NCBI GenBank assembly: GCA_947311845.1
Contig: CAMZMU010000059.1
Location: forward strand, 35,408,063 to 35,472,062
Source of the DNA: Poa pratensis
Lineage: Eukaryota > Streptophyta > Magnoliopsida > Poales > Poaceae
Length of the DNA: 64,000 bases
Reading direction: 5' to 3'
Shown piece after piece: positions 24,889-33,103 of the stretch. How positions within the stretch are numbered: position 1 is the first letter of the stretch; every line of letters begins with the position of its first letter. Below the pieces are notes generated by a model that was not told where the DNA came from, made no database searches, and saw only the letters and a list, made by a program, of their open reading frames with translations. A program made the position numbers and the translations under genes.

Positions 24889-24900
24889 TTCGGGGACTAC
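24889..24900 (+). other. Polypurine tract of inner element
   Basis: TTCGGGGACTAC directly abuts the TG start of the right LTR at 24901. This is where plus-strand DNA synthesis would be primed. Its core GGGGACT is the unit repeated six times upstream in this element copy. Confidence 0.7.
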
Positions 24901-26001
24901 TGTCGGGGGGCTGCCCCCGGGTAGGGCAAAGATGTGGTGTTAAGTGTTGCAAAGAGCTAGCCGGATCAATATAGCCGGGTCACTTGGGCCGGATCTCTCG
25001 TGAGAGTCGGTTAGTACTTAACCGAATCAGAGGAAGATGCCAGAGAGGATCCGGTAAAGCTTAACCGAATCAGAGGAAGGAAACCGGTTAAGTTAGCCGG
25101 GTTGGTCAGGAAGGACCCGGATAAGGTAATCCGGATATTGCACAAGGGCCAAGTAATGTCAGAAAGGTTCACGGGTGTCTCCTGCCAGAGGCTGAGAAGA
25201 CAGCCGGGTCAAGTCGCAGGTTTTCCGGGTCGCAAGGCCCTAGGCGCTGACTTGGCCAATTCGGGAAAGAGGATACGACCGAGACCCGGGGGGCTACGGC
25301 TGCCATTGCCCAAAGTGGCAAGATAGGCCTGCTAGGGACTTGACGGCCAGGTCAGGTCACGGGATTCCTGGGAGCGCAGCAACCTAGGAGCTGACCCGGC
25401 CAATTCGGGAAAGAGGATATGACCGAGACCCGGTGGGCTACACCTGCCATTGCCCAAAGTGGCAAGATAGGCCTGCTGGGCCTGACAGTCCGGCCGTTGG
25501 GTTGACAGGGGGCAGAGGCTTGTCCTGTTCCTCTTGTCCATGCCATTATCACTTCCAGCCAGGGGCAAAATGGTAATTCGGTTAGTGTATAAGTAAGCTA
25601 CCAAATCCTCCAGGAGAGAGGAGAGAGGAGGCGAGAGAAACAGGCAAGGAGGGGCGCCGAGAGCATTTCCCCACTGTGCCTTCATCTTCATCCTAGAGCT
25701 CTCACCATTGTTCTTCATACAGCTCAAGGAGCACTCTGTACTTGTAACCACTTGAGATATAAAGAGAGTAGGCTAGTGCTGCAGTAGGGGTGTTACCTCC
25801 ACAAGAGGGCCCCGAAGCAGGGTACATCGTGGTGTTCTTTGCTTCTTCTTGGTTCTGCTTGTTCTTGTTTGTTCTTGCGAGTTCTTGGTTGTTCTCCATG
25901 CGTGCTTCGTGAGCGCGCAAACCCTCCCCGGATCCCCCAACGTCCAAGCGAGCCCACAACTTAAGCCATCCTATGGCATCTGCCGTGACACCACCACGAC
26001 A
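24901..26001 (+). repeat. Inner element 3' LTR (copy C)
   Basis: 1101 bp, TGTCGGGG to ACGACA, followed by the target duplication TCCCG (26002-26006) and then host antisense-gene exon. Against copy A it shows about two substitutions, a 2-bp indel, and indels in the purine-rich leader. That suggests a very recent insertion. Confidence 0.9.
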
Positions 26002-27739
26002 TCCCGACTTCAGCCGCCGGGGTATCTGCAACCTTGGTGGTCACAAGAGCAGCAGCTGCGACTGCTGGTTGCGCAGCCCCCCGGGGTCACAGGAGAAGCA
26101 CCTGGGTGATCAGGAGTCGAAGCCTCGACGACAGGAGGAGTCGTTACTCGATCGTGCTCAGCAATATAAAGCATAAAAGGAAGAGAGACATAGCCAAACT
26201 ATCATACAGTAACTTCACATATGCAAAAGGTAGAAGGAACAAACCTCTGTTCTTCCTCTTCTTTGCTGTCATAATCGTCAAAGCTTGGACTCCAAACTGC
26301 ACGGCGCCACTCGACTGGGGAGGAGTCATCGAGCTCACTGGGCACGCTGCCAATGGAGCGGTTTGGGCAGCGTGGGGCGAGCCCGAGTCGCCATCGTCCC
26401 TCAGATCCTTCTCCTTCGCGGGTGAGCTCATAGACGAAGACACGTCTTGAACACGGAGGTGCTTGCGAGTCCGAGCCTTGGCCATATCGGGCGCAGGCGA
26501 AGCTTCAGCGAGTGCCTCGTCCACCTCTTCCTCTTCAGCATTTTCCGTAGGAGAAGTGGTAGCCGATGGAAGGGGCGACTCATCGGCTCCCTTTGCTAGC
26601 ACATCTTGCACCTCCTGCACCTCTGTCTCTTCAGTCGGGCCGTCCTCTGGAAGGGGAGGCAGAGTGGACGCAGTCGAGTGGCCCTGCATGTCATAAACAC
26701 GAGACGAAAGTCAGACAAACCAGCAAAATGGCAATGCAAAGAAACAACAAAACTCGATAGATTCACTAACCTCTGGCAAAGGCTTTTCAGCCCCATAAGG
26801 AGTGACAGGGCAGTCGACGTTGCAGGGCTCGCTGGCTTTTGTGCTGGTGATGGACCGCACATGTGACACCAGCTCGCTCTTTGACAGCTCCTCCTTGTTC
26901 ATTCGAGTGGAGTCGAGAGGACCTTCATACTGCCACATAGGGTGAGCTCGCGCGCGGAGCGGCCACACCCGCATCTTCACAAAGGTGGCAAGAAGATGCA
27001 CACCAGTGACGCTGTTTAGCAGTCCTCCAATCGTCTCCAGCAGAGGCGCCGCTTCCGCCATTTCTTCAGTCGAAAGCTGATGGTCCCAGGCTTTCGTCCT
27101 AGCGGCTATACCAGCAGTCGAAAATGTTAGGACCCCTTCCTGGTCGACGCGCACATAAAACCACCTTTTCCTCCACCCTTGCGCCGAGTCGACTGGCTTC
27201 AGGGCAAAGTATCGGGTGTCGCTGCGCACTTGGATCCCAAGGCCTCCAACTGGATAGGTTCGGCCGCCTCGGTTGTTGGGCCGGACCATGAAGATAGACT
27301 TCCAAAGGGCCCAGCTGGGAGCAACTCCTAGGAAGCACTCGCACAATACCATAAAACAGGCAATGTGCATAATGCCGTTCGGGGTGAGATCATGGATATG
27401 CACCCCGTAGTCAAACAGCAAGCCACGAACAAAGTCGTGGAGGGAAAAAGACAGACCCCTAGGCAAAAACTCCGCAAAACATACGCGCTCATTTGCGCGA
27501 GGCTCGGGGAGTACCTCTTTCGATGGCGCACGGACAGTAAGCTGGTCAGCCGGCGGCAGCAGTCCGTCCTCGCAGAACTTCTCGAGATGTGCCGCCTTGA
27601 TCGTGGACTTCACTCAGTCGCCGTCGCTCTTCTTGAGCTCGATGGCGGACGCAGATGCGCTAGCCACAGTCTTCTTCCCCTTCAAAGCGGCCGCGTTGGT
27701 CACGGGCGCATCGGCGGCAGCTTTCCTCTTGGGCGCCAT
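26002..27739 (-). pseudogene. Antisense gene of host Tat element, 5' exons
   Basis: Start at 27739 gives MAPKRKAAA, a basic N-terminus. Inferred exons are 26771-27739, 26245-26683 and 26002-26156, the last continuing at 1750 after the inner insertion. The first carries a Transposase_28-type domain (FVRGLLFDYGVHIHDLTPNG, then FMVLCECFLGV), diverged from the one at 22978-23854. An in-frame TGA at 27614-27616 interrupts it after about 41 codons, where the family usually has Trp. The second exon is acidic and ends in a basic patch. With the stop, the later frameshift and the 24-kb insertion, this copy cannot make a full protein. Confidence 0.65.
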
Positions 27740-29156
27740 AGTTGTGGTGGCTAGGGAGTGAACAAGGAGCTCGGACGCAATAACAATGGAGGTGGAGCAA
27801 GAGGAAGACGATGGAACAGGGGCAGCGCGCAGAGCAAATGGCAAGTAAAAATAATGCCAGCGCCGTCCTCCTATTTACTACAGATCAAAATCGATCACAG
27901 CCGTTAAAATCGTAATCGAGCGTTACACACACAATTCAACCGTACACATGGCGAACGCAGAGGGCAACCGTCGCCGGCCACTCCGCCCACTACGCACGCA
28001 AAAAGAGGAGCCATCATCACGCCTCCGTAAAAAGTGGGCCACAGTGGTCAAATCAAGTCCAAACGGCACCGTCGTTCGGTCAGCGCTGCATAATGGGCCC
28101 ACCTATGTGTCACGTCCCGTCCATCACAGCATAACGCATGCCACCGCGTGTCAGGAGGCGCAGTCGCTAGAAACGTCATCCCTGACGTCATTGCAAGCAT
28201 CTGTTCCGAAAAACAATCGAGCCTGCCCAACGCATATTGGTCATTCGACTGCTTTGTTTGGATCGGGTGTGCAAAAACAATGTCAAGACAAAATTGGTCA
28301 CTCAACCGTTCTTTCGACTGACGCATATTACTCCCATCGGGAGCATATCAAAAAATCTTCGACTGGAGATGCTCAAGAAAAAATGATTTTGAGATTATCC
28401 TCCATTGCAAGCAATACAGCATAATCTCGGGGGCTACTCCCATCGGGAGCACTGTCGTGCACCCGATAGATTTACGGCAAAAAAATTCTTCGACTAACAT
28501 ATGAAGTGGTAAAAGATCTGAGATTCCTCCATTGCAAAGCAATAAAGCACAATTTCGGGGGCTACTCCCATCGGGAGCGCTGTCGCGCACCCGATAGAAT
28601 AACGACAAAGCATCAGTCGACAAAAGGTTCGACTCAGTTCATATCCAAAATCATACTCGAAACATTCCCGAGTTGCGTCCGCCGCAAATATCTCGGATGC
28701 TGCACGCATGGTGCAAAGGTAAGACCCGCCGAACTTTCGAGTTGGGCTAAGGACCGTTCCAGCAACGTCAATCCTTATACTTTCCGTGTCAACAGACATG
28801 ATGAAAAATCCTGACGGATGCGTTGGGTAAAATTCAAATCTATACTGCAGATTGACTCAGTAAGAGCTCCGCGGCCTAGTTGAATCTGACCAGTTTGTTC
28901 CAAATTCGAGTCCGGGGACTCGAGTTTGATTGAAAGCTAGTAAGGTTTTACCCAAATGTGTACTTAACCAGTCCTGATCCGTCGAGTGTACTGGGCCTGC
29001 TAAGCTATTATCTCTTGATCATCATAAGCAAAAACCACAGTCGATACTCGACATAGCCAACATGTGCTATTCATACAGGAATTCCAATTATAATACAAAA
29101 CATATGACGTCCACTTACGAAAGAGTCCATGCCCGATTCTTCGAGTCAGACAAGTA
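27740..29156 (+). other. Host element 3' untranslated region with tandem repeat
   Basis: I see no protein-coding gene. Two tandem units of about 129 bp start at 28391 and 28520 with GAGATT...CCTCCATTGCAA. Each contains CGGGGGCTACTCCCATCGGGAGC, whose ends form an inverted repeat (CTCCCATCGGGAG). GGGGGCTAC is also the core of the polypurine tract at 29157-29168, so this element also carries upstream copies of its tract. Confidence 0.6.
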
Positions 29157-29168
29157 CTCGGGGGCTAC
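29157..29168 (+). other. Polypurine tract of host element
   Basis: CTCGGGGGCTAC directly precedes the TGACATGG that begins the LTR at 29169. Confidence 0.6.
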
Positions 29169-29680
29169 TGACATGGATATATATCTCGGGTACCCTACCG
29201 TGAGGGTACCTGGTGCACGTGACGGCTGAGGCCCAATTACGAAGAGCCTGCTCGAAGCCCAAGAGAGGAGGCCCAAAGAAGATGGAGTACCCTCCAAGAT
29301 TTAGACATAGGCATAGTCGGTTAGGACTTTCCTTACATGTATACCAGGTCGGTTACGAACTCCCGAGACCCAGCCTATTTAAAGGCTGGGAGGGGCGCCG
29401 ATCTGGGGAGGCCATACTCAAACCACCAAAGCTCTAGCGAGATCGACATCTCGCCGGAGCCACCTTGTAACCGCATAATCTCACACGATCAATAACAGAC
29501 AAGCAGAAGTAGGGTCTTTACCTCCACCCGTGGGGCCTGAATCTGGGTAAATCTTTGCCTCTGCTTGTCACTCGACGAAACTACCAGTACTACCACGTTC
29601 TCTCCCCATAATCTCAACCCTAGGTCCTAACCATGAGATTTGATGAGTTAACCCCTCGTCACCACCCCTCCACCTCAACA
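29169..29680 (+). repeat. 3' LTR of host Tat element
   Basis: It starts TGACATGGATATA after a polypurine tract. A TATA-like TATTTAAAGG lies near 29369, followed by a short GC-rich leader and CGATCAATAACAG, a plausible polyadenylation region. The right end is uncertain. I placed it at the CA of CCTCAACA (29680). The matching 5' LTR is outside the window. Confidence 0.55.
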
Positions 29681-30080
29681 TGTCGTGGTGTTCTTGGTGG
29701 GTAGAGCTCCTTGCATTGTCTCCAGACTCAGTTGGAGGTTTGGGTAGCGAAAGCTTGGTAGTCTTTGGACTGTGCCGATGACGACGACGCTCATGGGCGC
29801 CGTTTTTCTTCTTGGAGGCGTCGTTTGAAGCCCCTCCTGTCGGTGTTGATGTGGTTAAGGTCTGTTTGGAGAGTCTCGTTTGACATTGCTTGCGTGCAAT
29901 AGAAGACAAGAAGACGTCGCTCCTTCAGGTTCAAGCATTAGTGTAGTGCTTAGTTTTTTTGTGTGATCTTTTGTTGTATTTGCTCTTGATTTGTAAAGCT
30001 GGCAATCCCAGCGTGTGTGTAAGCTGTAACTCTTAGCCGGTTGTTGGCTTCGTTAATTCAAAACCGGGCTCATCAAGCCT
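29681..30080 (+). repeat. Possible LINE 3' remnant
   Basis: T/G-rich sequence ending in TTAGCCGGTTGTTGGCTTCGTTAATTC resembles the 3' tails of decayed grass LINEs. There is no open reading frame and no target duplication, so it could also be plain intergenic DNA. Confidence 0.3.
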
Positions 30081-30163
30081 TCCGTCTTTTTTTTATGCTG
30101 GGTGAACCTAACATGTTCAGACGGCTCTTCGATACAACATATACATTCGAGTCATGCAATCTA

Positions 30164-30324
30164 CGCCCTTCGTTCATAAATATAAGAAGTTTTAACTATC
30201 CAACATGTTATCTACATGCATACTAATATGAGTGCACATACACACTAAAATATGTCTACATACATCTAGATATATGTGAATGTGGACAAATGCTAAAACA
30301 TCTTATATTAAAAAATGGAGGGAG
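30164..30324. mobile_element. Stowaway-type MITE
   Basis: 161 bp with imperfect terminal inverted repeats (left CGCCCTTCGTTCATAAATAT, right end AATGGAGGGAG) and TA on both sides (30162-30163 and 30325-30326). Short length, AT-rich interior and a TA target site are Stowaway (Tc1/Mariner) traits. Non-coding. Confidence 0.8.
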
Positions 30325-30396
30325 TACTTCCTTGTGATGAAACCACGACAAGGTTGCCTACGAACATCTCGACCCTGATCGTCAAGAATGTCAATA

Positions 30397-31399
30397 GAGC
30401 ATCTCTAGATGCCGGATAAGTCCCCCGCCCCCGAAAATAACTGTTTTCTACGGGTCCGAGGCGAAATTAGGGACATAACAGATTCTGCATAAGCCCCCAC
30501 GGAAAAGTTTTTCTGGGGAGCTGAAAATTTCGAGCGGATTTTCTGGGGAGCTGAAAATTTCGCACGAAAATTAGGGACATAACAGATTCTGCATAAGCCC
30601 CCCGTGCTCTACTTGCTCCTTTTCCACGTCAGATTTTCCCGCACCCCGTACTCTTGGCGCGAACCAACCCGCGCAGAAGTTTCACCCGAGCTACTTGCTC
30701 GAGCTCGGCGGCACCACCGCCGATCTACCCGCCGCGAGCCTCCCACCGCCACGGCGCCACCTATTCGGCCATATGGACCCGTTGCAGCCTCCGCCCGTCT
30801 AGGAACGCCGGATTTGTCTCCTCGGCGGCCCCAAGGGCGCAACAGCGACCCCCCGTGCCTTCGGCGGCCAACGTCCTCATTGCCGCACCAGTTCCTGTCG
30901 TCCCCGGTCAGAAACGAAAGTGTCTCGAGGCGGGCGATGCCGCCCGTCCTCCCGCCGCCTCGAACCTCCTCCTCCTCCTGCGCAAGGCTACCCCGCCACG
31001 ATGGCCGGCATGACTTCCGGGGCACGGCAAGCGAAGAAGGCCAAACCCCACGCCACCGGCCCGAAGAAGGCCAAACCCCACGCCACCGGCCCGGAGAAGG
31101 CCAAGGCTCCGGCTGCGCGAGGCCGTGCTCCTCGTGGATCGGTTGTCGGCCAAAACTTGGGTGAGAGATGTTGAAACCAATGTCAAATGATGAAAACTTA
31201 TCCGGTACCAGTAGGGCTCGGGGAGAACAGTCGCGGTAAACTCGTACCGGATAAATTACCCGGTACGAGTTTACCGCATCTATTTTGCCGAGAGCGGCGT
31301 GGTAACGGAAAACAATTTCCAGGTCAACCGAATACAAGATATCCGATTTATCTGGTATCTGCTAATACAAGATATCTGATTTATCTGGTAGGGATGCTC
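30397..31399. mobile_element. Harbinger-like DNA element with GC-rich cargo
   Basis: Ends are GAGCATCTCTAG on the left and TAGGGATGCTC on the right, imperfect inverted repeats. The flanking triplets are ATA (30394-30396) and TTA (31400-31402), close to the TTA/TAA target of PIF/Harbinger elements. Two direct duplications lie near the left end (blocks at about 30463 and 30566, and about 30510 and 30539). The interior 30604-31180 is GC-rich with overlapping frames on both strands; one + frame repeats KAKPHATGP twice (31040-31100). I do not recognise any protein family, and no transposase is visible. Confidence 0.55.
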
Positions 31400-31402
31400 T
31401 TA

Positions 31403-31761
31403 TGCCATTATACCAACCAGCTATCATTCGATGGAATTCTCCGCGTCCCTCTCGAGCTCGGTGAAGGAAGCAACGAAGAGAAGGAGAGATGAGCTATGAG
31501 TGTGTGTACCGGACACGGTTTGGGAATGGCGCTGCCGGCCCTGCCGGCCCCCCGGTCCTTTACGCTTCCTCTTTGCGGCTGTACGCCATCATGTTTTTGT
31601 TTCTGTTTTGCGGCGATACGCCATCATGCTTCCTGTGACCGCTTTCACCAAAAGCAAGCAAAAGGATCTCAATCAGTGGCGCCAACTCGATCCAACGAAC
31701 ACGATTATTCACGGGCGCAACACAAGCCAAGGGTGCAGCAGACGCGTGTTCCGCGGGTGTC
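31403..31761. other. Short unique stretch left of the LINE
   Basis: Open frames run through here into the LINE, but this DNA lies outside the LINE as judged by the target duplication. I see no conserved protein. A near duplication GCGGC/TACGCCATCATG occurs near 31585 and 31615. Confidence 0.35.
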
Positions 31762-32071
31762 ACATACGCCCGCCAACGGCTGGGGTGCGGCCATTCGCCG
31801 CAGCCTATCTCGCAGTGGCAGGCGACACGACAGCGACGCCGACCGTCAGCGGGACCGCGACCGCTCCAGGGGCGGCAACAGGGAGGGCGGGAGGCAGCGG
31901 GCGCCCGCTGCGAGGATTCAGGCCACTGCGGCTTGGCTTCGCCCGCGTGGAAGGCCATGGGCGCGCTCTGCTTCCCCGGCCATCATCAGGAGGCGCTCCA
32001 CGGCGGAGCTGACGCCGCCCGCATCCCCAGACCCTCTCTCGCCGTCCGGCGTCTGTCCGTCCCCGCCGTTC

Positions 32072-32794
32072 ATGCTCGACCACGCCCCGTTCTTCGTCCT
32101 GTCCAACAACGGCACAGCCACGCCGGCAAGGGTGACTCTCTCACAGCGTTCGGTGCATAGCGCCGAGACTCGGCTTCTCCTTGAGCACCTGGCTCCGGAC
32201 TCTCTGCAGTTTACCCCGCCGCGACCTCCAGGCTTTGAAGCTTCCCCTACTCCGCTGCCTTCGCCCACTGCCGCTGCTGCTTCAGCTTCGTCCGTCGCCG
32301 TCAACAATGAAGCCTCGCCATCTGCGGCTGCCATGGCGGAGTCTCCTGGCGGTGAGCCCCTGGCTGGGCTCTTTGTGCCAAGCCAGCACCATCTGCTGGC
32401 GACGCCGCCGCCGCGGCGCCCGGCGACCAGGAGGAAGACGTTGGCCGGAGTCGTCATCGCGCGCAACGACGGCTTCTCGCTCAAGCGTGCGAGCGCGCGG
32501 TCCAAGGCCAAGCGTAAGGCACAGCCTGTGGCTAAGGTGGCTGAGGCTGCTGTTTGCCGCGGGCTGGGCATTGTGCTTGACGGCGAGGTGGTCACCGAAA
32601 TGGCGATGTCCCAGTTCGCCAAGGTGTTCGACGGAGAGGTCTCCGGCAAGGCGCTGGGCCGGCTGCGCACCATGTTCAAGGTTGGCATGCCAGAGGAGGA
32701 GACGCTAGAGGAGGCGCTGCTTGCGCATGGAGGAGCTGAAGGCCTCGATCATGAGGTTCAGGAAGAAGGAGCTGCTACTGCTGTCGATGTTTGA
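32072..32794 (+). CDS. LINE ORF1 protein
   Basis: 240 residues from the first in-frame ATG inside the element (MLDHAPFFVLSNN). The same frame is open further upstream, so an earlier or non-ATG start is possible. The N-terminal half is Pro/Ser/Ala-rich; a basic stretch (KAKRKAQ) lies in the middle; and the C-terminal segment GLGIVLDGEV...FAKVFDGEVSGKALGRLRTMF resembles the conserved end of ORF1 proteins in plant LINEs. ORF1 products bind element RNA and accompany it into the nucleus. No zinc knuckle is seen. Confidence 0.6.
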   Translation: MLDHAPFFVLSNNGTATPARVTLSQRSVHSAETRLLLEHLAPDSLQFTPPRPPGFEASPTPLPSPTAAAASASSVAVNNEASPSAAAMAESPGGEPLAGLFVPSQHHLLATPPPRRPATRRKTLAGVVIARNDGFSLKRASARSKAKRKAQPVAKVAEAAVCRGLGIVLDGEVVTEMAMSQFAKVFDGEVSGKALGRLRTMFKVGMPEEETLEEALLAHGGAEGLDHEVQEEGAATAVDV

Positions 32795-33103
32795 CAGCTG
32801 CGTACTCTGCTGGCTGCTGGGTCGTGTTAGTTTACCAATGTTAGTGTCTAAGTCTTATTTAGCTAGTTTGGGTCGAGCCAAGTGCTTGGGGTGTGCATCT
32901 GTCCACTGTATGATGCTACAGGTTCAGTTTTTGCTGTCTGTTTGCTGGGATCTGCCCTTGGCTACTGCTGCTGCTACAAGGTGCATGTACCTGCTGATCA
33001 AAGTTGTTGCTCTACTTTGTCTGCACTGCTTAACCAGTCCTGTGTTCTGTATTGTGACGCTTTGGTCCTGTTGTTTGTCTTCGGTGGGTAATTTGGGTGA
33101 AAA

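Larger units (their letters stand above)
1751..26001 (+). mobile_element. Inner Tat-lineage gypsy retrotransposon, apparently assembled twice
   Basis: The element has LTRs of about 1.1 kb with TG...CA ends, a primer binding site, gag, protease, reverse transcriptase, two RNase H regions, integrase, a long 3' region with an antisense gene, and a polypurine tract ahead of the last LTR. The second RNase H region after a degenerate first one is a hallmark of the Tat lineage. The window shows three LTRs and two internal regions, the first ending abruptly at 13 Ns. One element of about 14.5 kb (the 11482-26001 copy) is the simplest reading. It lies in an antisense-gene exon of the host element. Confidence 0.85.
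651..29680 (+). mobile_element. Host Tat-lineage gypsy element (3' half), split by an inner element
   Basis: The two pieces, 651-1750 and 26002 to about 29680, are parts of one retrotransposon. The minus-strand antisense gene reads in frame from 26002 across the insertion into 1750, and the 5-bp duplication TCCCG flanks the insert. The piece ends with a polypurine-like tract and an LTR at 29169. Gag and pol of this element are not in the window. An antisense gene downstream of pol is a known trait of some Tat-lineage elements such as Grande. The right edge at about 29680 is a guess. Confidence 0.7.

Noticed and set aside
1751..26001. Tandem LTR-internal-LTR-internal-LTR array formed by unequal recombination
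   Set aside because: The middle LTR is preceded by Ns and target-site bases, and the first internal region stops mid-exon. Recombination would leave the full 3' region and polypurine tract before it.
28048..28799. Short minus frames at 28048-28326, 28348-28623 and 28494-28799
   Set aside because: They fall in the tandem-repeat 3' region of the host element and repeat one another, with no known domain.
30609..31337. 242-residue minus frame inside the Harbinger-like element
   Set aside because: GC-rich DNA is open in several frames here, composition is repetitive, and no family is recognised.
31496..32071. Upstream extension of LINE ORF1 to 31496
   Set aside because: The 12-bp target duplication places the LINE's left end at 31774, so sequence before that is outside the element.
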